64,000 nucleotides of DNA from NCBI RefSeq assembly GCF_002252475.1, contig NZ_NNRK01000025.1, positions 124,001 through 188,000 of the forward strand, written 5' to 3'. Source of the stretch: Brucella rhizosphaerae. GTDB taxonomy: Bacteria > Pseudomonadota > Alphaproteobacteria > Rhizobiales > Rhizobiaceae. A program made the translations under genes and the position numbers. Every line of letters begins with the position of its first letter. Within the stretch, counting starts at the first letter, position 1. A model generated the notes under the pieces. The model saw only the letters and a program-made list of their open reading frames with translations. It was not told the origin of the DNA and did not search any database. Positions 44,133-52,772 of this stretch are shown here, in pieces.

Positions 44133-44444
44133 ATGCCCAGGATGATTAGATTGCTGGCGAGATTCTTTCCTGATGTGATGGCTGGCATCAGCGGATTACT
44201 GTTCTTTCCTTGGATATTGGGCGTTCCAGGTCATCCAACACAGTTAGTTCAATGGGGATGGACCATTGGCATTATCGCGATTGTTTTTTATCTGGTGATT
44301 TACCAGATCGTAAAATCGTCAGATAGAATTCCCGCGCTCAATAAGCCCGCTATTCGCAGCCGTCTTGATCGGATGCTGTTTATGTTCGCGTGCTGGTTAG
44401 TGCCAGCAATGACCATAGCAATCTCGCTGGTTCTATTCGGTTAA
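44133..44444 (+). CDS. Hypothetical small membrane protein
   Basis: A 103-residue protein with three hydrophobic segments (about 13-31, 40-60 and 83-102). AAGG lies about 6 bases before the ATG. No family was recognised. It is convergent with another small membrane protein at 44463. Confidence 0.65.
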   Translation: MPRMIRLLARFFPDVMAGISGLLFFPWILGVPGHPTQLVQWGWTIGIIAIVFYLVIYQIVKSSDRIPALNKPAIRSRLDRMLFMFACWLVPAMTIAISLVLFG

Positions 44445-44462
44445 ATCAGCTCGACACTATAG

Positions 44463-44678
44463 CTAGCGCCTGTGTGATCTATACAATGATCGCAAGCCAA
44501 TCAGCAGAAAAACAACCGCTATTAAACCCCATAACTGGCCGCCACTGGTAAGATTGCTGCCGTCTGAGGTCAGACAGCTTGAGTTTGCTTCTTCGATGCA
44601 ATCACGCCAACGCCAATAGCGCTCATAATAAAGATAGGCAAAAGCAGCGCTGGCCAGAAAAAGGCATGTAGTTTTCAT
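44463..44678 (-). CDS. Hypothetical small membrane protein
   Basis: A 71-residue protein with an N-terminal membrane segment (MKTTCLFLASAAFAYLYY) and a second at about 45-62 (LWGLIAVVFLLIGL), with two cysteines between (RDCIEE and SCLTS). The start was placed at the hydrophobic N-terminus; the frame is open to 44822. Function is unknown. Confidence 0.5.
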   Translation of the reverse strand: MKTTCLFLASAAFAYLYYERYWRWRDCIEEANSSCLTSDGSNLTSGGQLWGLIAVVFLLIGLRSLYRSHRR

Positions 44679-44996
44679 GAAACGGGTATGGCCTGACCAG
44701 ATCGCTAAGTAAACCGGAACATCCTGTCTTTCAGTCTCGTCTGGTGCCGGAAAAAATAGACAACCCTGCTTCGGTAGCACTTGGATGCCGTATCCGTGCA
44801 GCGCATTGCGCGCGGCGTACACTGATGCATTGTTGTCAGAGAACGACGAAAGGTCTATGTTTGTCGTCGAAGTGTAGAAAATCCGTTACTCAGGCGATTA
44901 GCCTGACGCCCAGCAACGCGACACGGATTGCATAGGACGAAATTAATCCGTCCGGCACTTCACCAGCCGAACATTAATAGCCTTTGGAGGATGAGA
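44679..44996. other. 318-base gap before dinB-family gene
   Basis: No gene, repeat or terminator was recognised. It should contain the promoters of the flanking divergent genes. Confidence 0.4.
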
Positions 44997-45497
44997 ATGA
45001 TCTCAGCCGCATATTGCCGACTTATGTCCCGTTATAACACTTGGCAGAATACGTCATTGATAACGGCCGCCGATGGGCTCACCAACGAGGATCGCTGGAA
45101 AGATCGAGGTGCTTTCTTCCAATCGATCGCAGCGACATTGAACCATCTTTATTGGGCTGATGCTCTGATACTGGAACGAGTAAAAGGGAATGCTCGCCCA
45201 GAGGAAACCATCAAACATTCCCTCACAAGTCCTGCGAATTGGACTGACTTCAAGGCGCTTCGTTTGCAAAGGAATGAGGAAATCGAAGAGTGGTCCGCGA
45301 GATTGAACGACGCGGACATCGATGGGATGCTTGTCTGGTATCCCGGAGATGGTTCTACCCGGATTGAGAAGCCAAAAGCGCTCTGTATCATGCAGCTTTT
45401 TAGCCACCAGACACACCATCGGGGGCAGATCCACGCGATGTTGACCGCAGCGGGCGCGAAACCTGATACGACTGATCTTCAGATGCTGGAATACTAG
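44997..45497 (+). CDS. DinB/YfiT family metalloenzyme-like protein
   Basis: A 166-residue four-helix-bundle protein of the DinB family (not DNA polymerase). The three metal-ligand histidines are visible: LNHLYWAD in the middle, and HQTHHRGQIHAML near the end. Relatives are thiol transferases or unknown. The start at 44997 follows TTGGAGG by 6-7 bases; the ATG at 44991 is too close to it. Its TAG stop is the edge of a palindromic repeat. Confidence 0.85.
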   Translation: MISAAYCRLMSRYNTWQNTSLITAADGLTNEDRWKDRGAFFQSIAATLNHLYWADALILERVKGNARPEETIKHSLTSPANWTDFKALRLQRNEEIEEWSARLNDADIDGMLVWYPGDGSTRIEKPKALCIMQLFSHQTHHRGQIHAMLTAAGAKPDTTDLQMLEY

Positions 45498-45600
45498 AGT
45501 GCATCCCGAAAAATGGGCATCGGTTTTCGATAAAATATGTGAGTAAAAACAAAAAGATAGAGAATTTCGAATGATTCAATTTAACCCAGAAATGCTCTAA
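45495..45600. repeat. Palindromic-type intergenic repeat
   Basis: Begins TAGAGTGCATCCCGAAAAATG and ends ATGCTCTAA, with CGGTTTTCG in the middle. This resembles the GAGC-edged, CCGAAAA/TTTTCGG intergenic repeats common in rhizobial genomes, here decayed and AT-rich. The stop codon of the preceding gene lies in its edge. Confidence 0.55.
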
Positions 45601-45750
45601 GTCAGGTGCGTTCTTAAAGGAACGGCGCGGGCTGCCAGCCGCATGTATGATCTGAACAAGATCAGCCTTCTGGCCGTGCGGCTAAATACTTTAGAACAGC
45701 GCGCAGTTTAATAGAATCATCCTACGGGGCGGTTATACGTTTATAACGAC

Positions 45751-45795
45751 GAAAGCAGGCCCCGCACGTGTTGAAACGTTACGGGGCCTGCTTTC
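45751..45795. terminator. Bidirectional terminator before the small secreted protein
   Basis: A perfect 14-bp stem GAAAGCAGGCCCCG/CGGGGCCTGCTTTC with a 17-base loop. It lies 45 bases after the stop of the minus-strand gene at 45841. The loop itself contains CACGTG. The stem ends in TTTC on the plus side. Confidence 0.7.
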
Positions 45796-45840
45796 TAATG
45801 AAGATTGAATGCTTATTTTTCTAAGCAATCAGCCTGGCCG

Positions 45841-46224
45841 TTACTGTGGCAGGTTAGCGGCAGCTTGTTTCAAAGCGCTTGCCATCATTTCGCAAAGCTT
45901 AGCTTCATCAATACCCTGTGCCTTCGCAGCAGTGGTAAGGTCCTGTTCCATACCCATAACTGAAACCTTGCCCTGTTTTCCAACTGCTTCTGCAGTATCG
46001 CCCTTTGAAGCATCTGCAGGCGTGGGGACAAGAGCAAGCAACTTCGTCTGAATTTCGGATGCACTACCGTCAATGAACCCCTTCTCCTGACAGTATGCGA
46101 GCACGCCAAGTTGATTCCGCGCTGCACTGTAAGCCATTTCCATTTGTTCTGGCGTTGGCTGTTGTGCAAATGCGGTCGTCAACATGGCTCCGGTCATTGC
46201 TGCAGTGAGAATTAAACGGTTCAT
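45841..46224 (-). CDS. Small secreted protein (ESAT-6-like pore-forming family, tentative)
   Basis: A 127-residue exported protein with a signal peptide (ending TTAFAQQ). The mature part is helical, with two cysteines (AYCQEKGFIDG and KLCEMMASAL), and has ARNQLGVLAYCQEKGFIDG as its most distinctive stretch. Similar rhizobial proteins are annotated as a pore-forming ESAT-6-like family; I recall that label from memory and no activity is shown here. It is preceded by GGAAG and followed by a strong terminator. Confidence 0.7.
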   Translation of the reverse strand: MNRLILTAAMTGAMLTTAFAQQPTPEQMEMAYSAARNQLGVLAYCQEKGFIDGSASEIQTKLLALVPTPADASKGDTAEAVGKQGKVSVMGMEQDLTTAAKAQGIDEAKLCEMMASALKQAAANLPQ

Positions 46225-46647
46225 ACGTGTCTTCCTTTTTCCAACTACTTTAGCAATTTATTATTGACTTTAAGTGACGCCTGCAACGCTAGGTTTGTAT
46301 TTAAGGAACAAGTTATGTAAACCATTGAAATTCGACGTTCATTTTCCCGTTGCTGCGACAAGTGATGTCCTCGCACGGGATAAGCAAATGAAAAATGGAT
46401 ACTGGCGTCTCCCAACACACCCGGCCATTTCTCGGGTGAAAACAGGGCGTATAGAACCAATCGAAAAGCTGCGATCAAGTTTCAGATAAACCGGAGTTCA
46501 GAAAGCTGCGTTGGTGCGCCTGTTTCCTTCATTGAGCCGGCCTCTATGCTCCTGCTCTAGCTGGCTGTTCAGCGAGCTTCTTTTCGATGGTTTTCATGAG
46601 CGTGAGCGCGTCTGCTGGCGATTTGCTCCAGAAGGCTTGGAGCGGCT
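46225..46647. other. 423-base gap without a supported gene
   Basis: Several short frames are present but none has a ribosome site with a family motif. The part near 46500 may be the decayed 5' end of the remnant that follows. Confidence 0.4.
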
Positions 46648-47012
46648 TTGTGTTGGCGTCCTTCCAGCAGCGGACATATCAATGATGCACAGTGGGCAGC
46701 AGCCGGACGTTGCCGCATGCATTGGGAACAATCCGATGTGAAGGGTGCAATCGTAATCGTATGGGCGCGTGGGTTTGATGGCGGTAAGGCAATTGACCCA
46801 CTGCCAGATCGCGCAGTCGATACCACACACCATTTGAATTGCTGCTTGCCGCTTTGGGACAGCGCACGTTTGTCTTGATGATCGCCGTCGTTGGTCAGGA
46901 TATGAAAATCGAGGACCTTGCCAAAACCCAACGTAAGAAGACGACCTTCAGCGATTACATGAAGCACGGCCTAGATGAATTGGCAGTTCATTTGGGATAT
47001 AAAACACGGTAG
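46648..47012 (+). pseudogene. Frameshifted gene remnant
   Basis: Two overlapping frames read as one broken protein. The first (from 46648) contains AGRCRMHWEQSDVKGAIVIV and WARGFDGGKAIDPLPDRAV. The second, shifted near 46830, continues FELLLAALGQRTFVLMIAVV and ends GLDELAVHLGYKTR at 47012. A single-base indel in ACACACCATTT would join them. I do not know the family. The 5' part has other stops, so the gene looks inactive. A terminator follows at 47087. Confidence 0.45.
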
Positions 47013-47086
47013 TTAATAGCCTGCTTAAGCGAAATAGACTAAATTTTGTATTATGGTGATTTACATTTAAGCGCGAAGCGATCTGC

Positions 47087-47114
47087 AAAGCGGCTTTTGG
47101 GCCGCTTTTTTTTT
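47087..47114 (+). terminator. Rho-independent terminator
   Basis: Stem GCGGC/GCCGC with a TTTTGG loop, flanked by AAA and nine consecutive T (47106-47114). It follows the gene remnant by 75 bases. Confidence 0.8.
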
Positions 47115-47187
47115 GGGGCAGCGCCTCAGCAATGAGATTGGGTACAAGCTTATGAGGCAGCTATATAAAGCCGCCTCACTGTTGGGC

Positions 47188-47385
47188 CTATCTTGCATCC
47201 GGATCGGGATCGATAGGATTCTCACATATGAATATAGCTCTTTGAATGCATTCCTGTTTCATCTCTGGCGAAAAAGTTCTGCAGGCAACTATAGCAAAAT
47301 CTTCACAAGACCCGAATGGGTCAGCATCTGCAAAAGAACTCGTTGAAATAATAGATATTGCCGCCGCTAATAGGTATTTAGTCAT
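47188..47385 (-). CDS. Small secreted cysteine-rich protein
   Basis: A 65-residue protein with a signal peptide (MTKYLLAAAISIISTSSFAD). The mature part of about 45 residues has four cysteines (GSCEDFAIVACRTF and QECIQRAIFICEN), enough for two disulfides. GGAG lies 8 bases before the ATG. The family is unknown. Confidence 0.6.
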   Translation of the reverse strand: MTKYLLAAAISIISTSSFADADPFGSCEDFAIVACRTFSPEMKQECIQRAIFICENPIDPDPDAR

Positions 47386-47741
47386 TATAGCTCCGTGGAA
47401 ATTAGCTTTTGTATACGTGTTATTAGTGCCTTACATTCTGTGAGGAGGGTAGGGTCACTTCTTGGGGGCAACATCTCAAGGCCAATGGGCTTTTCGGGTT
47501 GAACGTTGGGCGTGGAAATTCGGAACTTACGATTATTGGCGGCGCTGAAAGCAGAGGCACTAAATATAAAGTGCGATACGTTCCATACGCTAAGGGTACT
47601 GCTCGAAAATTCATTTGTGCGCGACAGACATGCTTAAACAGGTACAGCACACTGATGCCTTCCACATTTTATGTTCCGATGAGGCCCTGCAATCGTGGGG
47701 CCTTTTCTTTTGCCGAAAGGAAACCACCTTGAATATGCACC
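47386..47741. other. 356-base gap
   Basis: It contains the hairpin at 47682-47708 and short frames in both directions without supporting signals. Parts may be decayed mobile DNA, judging from the neighbours. Confidence 0.4.
47682..47708 (+). terminator. Hairpin terminator candidate
   Basis: Stem AGGCCC/GGGCCT with a 10-base loop, followed by TTTTC. No gene of its own lies directly upstream. Confidence 0.6.
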
Positions 47742-47744
47742 TTG

Positions 47745-47951
47745 GTGATACCCGAGCGAACGAAAGAGTTTCTTTCCAAGCTTGACGAAGACGACATCGA
47801 TAATCTGGAAGATGCTATCAAGTGCTACGCGACCGTGCGCACGTTGGGCCACGTCTTCAAATGGACGGCGATAACCCTTTTGGCCATGGTCGTCGGTATT
47901 GCATCGTTATACGAGAACAGCCTGAAAATATGGGGCTGGTTTCATAAGTGA
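47745..47951 (+). CDS. Phage-like small membrane protein
   Basis: A 68-residue protein from a GTG start. An acidic N-terminal part (KEFLSKLDEDDIDNLEDAI) precedes one membrane segment (about 38-55, WTAITLLAMVVGIASLY) and a short tail ending IWGWFHK. Small proteins of this layout occur in lysis or exclusion regions of prophages; I infer this from layout only. No good ribosome site was found, and an out-of-frame ATG at 47735 could mean a frameshift at the 5' end. Confidence 0.5.
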   Translation: MIPERTKEFLSKLDEDDIDNLEDAIKCYATVRTLGHVFKWTAITLLAMVVGIASLYENSLKIWGWFHK

Positions 47952-48165
47952 TTAATATCCCCGTTTTGGATTAGACCCGGAACGGTTCAAGTGGTGAGTT
48001 CTCTAGTTTCTTGAACTCCAAGCTATAGCCTAGCCGAAAGAACACTAATCCTACACTAATCCTACATATCGGATGGAAGGGTTGACGCTTTCCATGAAGA
48101 GCTGGCTTACTCTGGATCGCGATATACCTTCGTCGCCTGCTCCATCTTCCGAAAGGATATCCTCA

Positions 48166-48558
48166 ATGAAGTGCCTGCGCATCTACGCCTCGCCGGACGG
48201 TGAATCTCATTTTGATGAGATTGATTTGCCAACCACTAAGAGGTCAGTGCATCCGGAAGCTGCTCCCTTTGACGTGACAACCAGCTATCCAGCCTCTCGC
48301 CTGCGTATCACTCACATCCCAGCAGGGATGCGAGAAGTGGCGTGGCACAAGGTGCCGGAACCAGTCCTGACTGTTAGACTTGATGGCTCAGTTGAATACG
48401 AGACGAGTGACGGCGAAATACGACATGTCTCGGCTGGTAGCTTTGTGTTAGTCACTGACACACATGGTAAAGGCCATTTGTCACGTCATTCTCCGGAAGC
48501 GCAAACGGTAATCTGGGTCTCATTACCCAACGGCCTTGAATTGCCATCCTCGCAATGA
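48166..48558 (+). CDS. Cupin-fold protein
   Basis: A 130-residue protein with a single cupin barrel (about 40-120). VLTVRLDGSVEYETSDGEIRHVSAGSFVLV is the double-stranded-helix core. The usual cupin metal ligands (HxH and E) are not clearly present; only scattered His remain (TDTHGKGHLSRHS). A metal-independent role is possible. The ATG at 48166 has AAAGGA 9 bases upstream. Function is unknown. Confidence 0.7.
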   Translation: MKCLRIYASPDGESHFDEIDLPTTKRSVHPEAAPFDVTTSYPASRLRITHIPAGMREVAWHKVPEPVLTVRLDGSVEYETSDGEIRHVSAGSFVLVTDTHGKGHLSRHSPEAQTVIWVSLPNGLELPSSQ

Positions 48559-48896
48559 TCCCCACTAGCGTAATGTTCAAGAGGTGCGTTCACAACCCCC
48601 GTCAGGTTTTGCAACCCCGACCAGCCAGTCTGACTGTGGGGGATGTTGTGTGCGTCATCACAATGACATTTCTACTTTGCACAATAGCGGACATTTCAAC
48701 ATTGTCGTCACACTTTGATTGCGTATGACAAAGTATGGCGTTTGCTACCCCAAAGGCGATAGCCTCCAAGTCTTTCCCGGTCGTTGAGAAGCTGGATCAG
48801 GTTCTTACGATGCAAATCGGTTAGATGAATGATGGCCTGATAGGGGGTAGTACATCATGTTCACTACGGCAAGGCTGCACGCACCGCGAGAGCGCG
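48559..48896. other. 338-base gap
   Basis: No supported gene, repeat or RNA was recognised. It lies between two convergent small genes near tRNA-Cys. Confidence 0.4.
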
Positions 48897-49094
48897 TCAT
48901 TTAATCGTGACCGTTGGCTTCCAGCCGCGCGAAAATCCCATCGACATAGCAAGGCTAGCATACTTAATTTCTTTGATGAGGAAGTCGCGATCTTTTAAAA
49001 GCGATTCGATTGCGGACCGTATATCGCCTTTGTGATAGGCCAGAACCAATTCGATTTCGTCGTCGTATTCATTCCCTTGTGCAATCGCATTCAT
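48897..49094 (-). CDS. Small conserved-type hypothetical protein
   Basis: A 65-residue acidic protein, soluble and probably helical (AYHKGDIRSAIESLLKDRD and then FLIKEIKYASLAMSMGFSRG). GGAGCAGGA precedes the ATG. The composition and ribosome site favour a real gene. The family is unknown. Confidence 0.6.
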   Translation of the reverse strand: MNAIAQGNEYDDEIELVLAYHKGDIRSAIESLLKDRDFLIKEIKYASLAMSMGFSRGWKPTVTIK

Positions 49095-49338
49095 TGTCCT
49101 GCTCCGTTAAAAGCAGACACACTCGCCGCCAGGCATGTCCGCATATTCCGATGTTCTTGTTTTGTTTATGCCATCAAAAGAGTCAAGCATGTTGCATTCC
49201 ATGTTGCGTGGATTTGCCGGACATTTTTGTAACTAGTTGTAATTGCAGAGAATCTCTTTGCAACAAGATGCGACATGAAATGTCACATAAACGAATAACT
49301 GCACAGCTATAAGGCATTGATTTTAAAGGGAAAGTTTT

Positions 49339-49412
49339 TGGAGGCCTCACCCGGAATCGAACCGGGGTGCAAGGATTTGCAGTCCTCTGCGTAACCACTC
49401 CGCCATGAGGCC
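49339..49412 (-). tRNA. tRNA-Cys (GCA)
   Basis: Read on the minus strand, a 7-bp acceptor stem GGCCTCA/TGAGGCC, anticodon loop CTGCAAA giving GCA, T-arm CCGGTTCGATTCCGG and an encoded CCA end. Discriminator base is T (U73), as in tRNA-Cys. Total 74 bases. Its 3' end faces the loosely coded 41-49 kb region, which makes it a possible integration site for the element remnants there. Confidence 0.95.
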
Positions 49413-49549
49413 ATCCGTAAGAGGTCTGTCAAATCAGTCAGCGCTCTCTTGAGCAGTTCCAATATTGATCCTGACACGCTTCGTCAAGCGGTTAGCCGCG
49501 ATTGATTTGTTTTTCTCCCAGGCTTTGTTGCGGGTTTTCAATCACCGCA

Positions 49550-50911
49550 TCATTCGTCCGGGTCGCGGTCGGCGGGCGTTTGTGGGCGGGCGAGATTGCC
49601 TTTTGAGAATGTGTAGCCAGTTTCGACTGCATTGCGGCCAAACTTGTTGCGCAATTGGTCGATAGCGCCTTCAGCCACGGCACGTTTTGTGGCTTGTGTA
49701 TCAACCAGATCAGGCGGGTCGGCGCGGTCGTCTGACGACAGTTCCCCGACACCAATGCCGAGTAGCCGAAACTTTGTACCATCCAGTTCTTTTTCCAGAA
49801 GCTGGAGACCTGTGCGGAAAATACGGTCAGCAAGCTGCGTTGGATCTGCGAGCTGGCGATTGCGTGTCCGCAATTTAAAATCCTGCGTTTTGAGCTTGAG
49901 GACGACTGTACGCCCGGCAATATCACCGGCTTTCAGTCGCTGCGACACCTTTTCCGACAATGCGCGCAGGACGGGTACCAGATCGCTTGCTTGCGACAGG
50001 TCTTTGTTGAAAGTGGTTTCGGCGGAAACACTTTTCATATCGTGTTCGGGTTCGACTTTGCGGCTGTCTTGTCCGCGTGAAAGCCTGAACAGCCGCTGAC
50101 CCATCGTGCCATAAGCCTTCATCAGTGAACCTTCATCCATGGTCTGAAGTTGGCCAATGGTGCGGATGCCGTCGCTTTCGAGTTTGGCATTGAAGGATTT
50201 TCCTACCCCCCAGATCATGCTGACGGGCTTGTTTCGCAGAAAATCGAGCGCTTCAGCTTCGCCAATAACCGAAAAGCCACGCGGCTTCTCAAAGTCCGAG
50301 GCGACCTTTGCCAGATATTTACAATAGGACAGACCGACCGAAATGGTGATGCCGATTTCCTCTTCGACACGTTTGGCAAAGCGTGCCAGCACGATTGCCG
50401 CCGGTGCCCGATGCAACCGCTCCGTGCCGCCCAGATCCATGAAAGCCTCATCGATGGAAATGGGTTCGACAAGTGGGGTGAGATCAAGCATCAGCTGCCT
50501 GACCTCTCGCCCAACTTTAGCATATTTTTCCATATTCGGTTTGACGACAACCGCCTCAGGGCAGGCCTCCAGTGCTTTGAACATTGGCATGGCAGACCGG
50601 ACACCATGAATGCGCGCAATATAACAAGCTGTCGAAACCACACCGCGCTTGCCGCCGCCAATGATGAGTGGCTTGTCGCGAAGTTCGGGATTATCCCGCT
50701 TTTCCACTGAAGCATAGAAGGCATCGCAATCGACATGGGCAAGCGACAGTTTATAGAGCTCGGCATGGCGTACCAGACGTGGGCTGCCGCAGGCACGACA
50801 ACGTCGCACGGACTCAAGCTTCTGCAGCGATAGACAATCGCGGCAGAAACCTTGCTCTGAACTATTTTCTGCGAATTGATCGGCCATGGCTGCGTGCTGT
50901 TTGATGAACAT
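49550..50911 (-). CDS. dinB: DNA polymerase IV with N-terminal zinc-ribbon
   Basis: A 453-residue Y-family translesion polymerase, longer than E. coli DinB (351). An N-terminal extension has Cys23, Cys26, Cys38 and Cys41 (CRDC and CRAC), a probable zinc ribbon. The polymerase follows: [12 protein letters not shown] with catalytic Asp61, and SIDEAFMDL with the second acidic pair. The little-finger domain is about 280-400. No clear C-terminal beta-clamp motif is seen. The start could be 50911 or the in-frame ATG at 50887; neither has a good ribosome site. Confidence 0.9.
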   Translation of the reverse strand: MFIKQHAAMADQFAENSSEQGFCRDCLSLQKLESVRRCRACGSPRLVRHAELYKLSLAHVDCDAFYASVEKRDNPELRDKPLIIGGGKRGVVSTACYIARIHGVRSAMPMFKALEACPEAVVVKPNMEKYAKVGREVRQLMLDLTPLVEPISIDEAFMDLGGTERLHRAPAAIVLARFAKRVEEEIGITISVGLSYCKYLAKVASDFEKPRGFSVIGEAEALDFLRNKPVSMIWGVGKSFNAKLESDGIRTIGQLQTMDEGSLMKAYGTMGQRLFRLSRGQDSRKVEPEHDMKSVSAETTFNKDLSQASDLVPVLRALSEKVSQRLKAGDIAGRTVVLKLKTQDFKLRTRNRQLADPTQLADRIFRTGLQLLEKELDGTKFRLLGIGVGELSSDDRADPPDLVDTQATKRAVAEGAIDQLRNKFGRNAVETGYTFSKGNLARPQTPADRDPDE

Positions 50912-51235
50912 AAAAGGAACATCGTTTTATAGCACTAAAGTTTGGCAATGCCATCGCCACTCTCATATCCTGTCAGCTCTGCACTTGACATTGGCAAGGA
51001 TATCACCAAGTTTAGCATTATGAACAACTGTTTTGCTTCCATACTCCATCGGGTTCAACCGATCACGGGATAGCAACCCTCGAGTCCTGCTCAGCGCAGA
51101 GGATTCCGGGGGACGGTTTGCCGCTTGCCTTCAAGCGGAATTACTAAAAGCGCTTTCTTCTAAAATTCAATCAGTTACTCCGGACCGGAATCGTTACGGA
51201 GGACAATTATCATTAGACAGCAGTGAGCTATCGTC
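50912..51235. other. 324-base gap between dinB and rnk
   Basis: It contains the divergent promoters of dinB and rnk. A short minus-strand frame near 50980-51060 (ending VKCRADRI) has no ribosome site and looks like a fragment. GGAGG before 51236 is the rnk ribosome site. Confidence 0.4.
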
Positions 51236-51649
51236 ATGAGCGTAAAGAATCGCAAGAAGCCCAAGATTGTCGTCAGCGACATCGACCACGAACGCCTGAC
51301 AATTCTGGCTGGCAACGTCTCCGAAAAACTGGAGGAAGTGGCCGAGGAATTGTTGCAGGAACTCGACCGCGCCAAAGTGGTGCCACAGAAGAAGCTGCCT
51401 GCAGATGTCGTTCACATGGGCTCTACAGTCGAATTCCGCTCCAATGACGGGCACGAGCGCAAGGTAACGCTCGTTTATCCGGGCGAAGCGGATATTGCTC
51501 AGGGCAAAATTTCGATTCTTACACCAATTGGCGCTGCACTTATCGGCCTTACGCCAGGTCAATCCATGTCGTGGATTGCTCGTGATGGCAAAGCTCATGA
51601 GCTGAGCGTTTTGAGCGTGTCGGCTTCAGAAGTTGCAGGCGCTGAATAA
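51236..51649 (+). CDS. rnk: Rnk/GreA-like nucleoside diphosphate kinase regulator
   Basis: A 137-residue protein. The N-terminal part is helical (about 20-50, without the long GreA coiled coil). The C-terminal GreA/GreB-like domain includes VHMGSTVEFRSNDG and KISILTPIGAALIGLTPGQS. Rnk-type proteins bind RNA polymerase and influence nucleotide pools. It is monocistronic, with TACGGAGG upstream and a strong terminator downstream. Confidence 0.88.
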   Translation: MSVKNRKKPKIVVSDIDHERLTILAGNVSEKLEEVAEELLQELDRAKVVPQKKLPADVVHMGSTVEFRSNDGHERKVTLVYPGEADIAQGKISILTPIGAALIGLTPGQSMSWIARDGKAHELSVLSVSASEVAGAE

Positions 51650-51668
51650 GACTTGGTGATGTTTCCAG

Positions 51669-51696
51669 AAAAAGCGCCTCGAAAGGGCGCTTTTTT
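51669..51696 (+). terminator. Rho-independent terminator after rnk
   Basis: Stem AAAAAGCGCC paired with GGCGCTTTTT across a 7-base loop, ending in six T. It lies 20 bases after the stop. Confidence 0.9.
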
Positions 51697-51812
51697 ATTA
51701 AGGACAATCCAAACGGATGGCGCGGTTGAGGCAGTTCAGTATCCGCCAAAGCGGCGCTAACTTATTGTTTCTGCGTATTATAGAAACAATTTCGGCCTTT
51801 TCTTGAAATGCC

Positions 51813-52100
51813 TTAGAGGTGATTGTGCAACCCACCGGGTAACAGGGAAGCTGCCTTTTCAATGGTCGAAGGATCGCGGCCGGTTTCCTCGCAAAAGCGC
51901 AGCAGGGTCGGCTCATGGCTGAGATAAAATTGCAGGACGCCGGCCAGAAAACCCGGTTCCTGTGCCGCAGACCGAATTGACGAAACCTCTATGCCTGTGA
52001 GTGCAAGAAATCGCGGCATCAGATCTTTGTCTTGCGCCAGCCATACAAGAGCTTCGACTGCAAGGCTTTCTGCATCCGCTTGGCTCATGAGGCTTTTCAT
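51813..52100 (-). CDS. DUF3572 family protein
   Basis: A 95-residue helical protein of the alphaproteobacterial DUF3572 family (ADAESLAVEALVWLAQDKDL, with FLALTGIEVSSIR after it). Function is unknown. It is regularly found next to divK in this group, which supports the chromosomal context. The start may be 52100 or the in-frame ATG at 52088. Confidence 0.85.
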   Translation of the reverse strand: MKSLMSQADAESLAVEALVWLAQDKDLMPRFLALTGIEVSSIRSAAQEPGFLAGVLQFYLSHEPTLLRFCEETGRDPSTIEKAASLLPGGLHNHL

Positions 52101-52346
52101 CTGCTTCTCCGCTTAATTCGTTGTTGTGGCATTTCGGACCCTGGAAAAGCAGACTCCTGTTCTTCCCGGACATATCTTACAGTAGGCACCTATTTAGTAG
52201 CCGGTTAGCTGCGCGACAATGTGAGATTTGGCGAATATTTGCCATTCGTCAATGAAATGCGCTTAAACTATATACGATCCATATTGGTCTGATGGGCAGA
52301 ACAAATCTGTCTTTGGACCGGAAAGAATAAGGCCAGGGAATATTCG

Positions 52347-52718
52347 ATGACCAAAAGTGTGATGATCGTCGAGGACAACGAACTCAATATGAAGTTGTTT
52401 CGCGATCTAATCGAAGCCAGCGGATATGAAACCATCAGGACCAGAAATGGTCTTGAGGCGCTTGATCTTGCCCGTGAGCATCGCCCTGATCTTATCTTGA
52501 TGGATATTCAGCTTCCCGAAGTTTCCGGTCTGGAAGTGACAAAGTGGCTCAAAGATGACGAGGAGCTGCGCCACATACCAGTGATTGCGGTCACGGCTTT
52601 TGCAATGAAAGGTGATGAGGAGCGTATTCGGCAGGGAGGTTGCGAGGCCTACATATCCAAGCCGATTTCGGTTCCGCGTTTTATTGAGACTATAAAATCA
52701 TATCTGGGTGACGCCTGA
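52347..52718 (+). CDS. divK: Response regulator DivK
   Basis: A 123-residue single-domain receiver. Acidic residues Glu9-Asp10 (VEDNEL), phosphoacceptor Asp53 ([10 protein letters not shown]), Thr in [11 protein letters not shown] and Lys in ISKPIS match DivK of Caulobacter. It acts in cell-cycle and polarity control with the kinases PleC and DivJ. pleD follows 54 bases downstream, the conserved order in alphaproteobacteria. Confidence 0.95.
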   Translation: MTKSVMIVEDNELNMKLFRDLIEASGYETIRTRNGLEALDLAREHRPDLILMDIQLPEVSGLEVTKWLKDDEELRHIPVIAVTAFAMKGDEERIRQGGCEAYISKPISVPRFIETIKSYLGDA

Positions 52719-52772
52719 TCATTTCCAACTTGGGGAAGTTCACGGGGGTGAGAATTTGGGGGGCAGGGCATC

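Noticed and set aside
47499..47732. 77-codon plus-strand frame (and 47423-47665 on the minus strand)
   Set aside because: Both overlap each other and a terminator; neither has supporting signals.
49339..49412. Attachment-site duplication of the tRNA-Cys 3' end
   Set aside because: I looked for a second copy of the tRNA 3' segment in 41-49 kb by eye and did not find one; a computed search would be needed.
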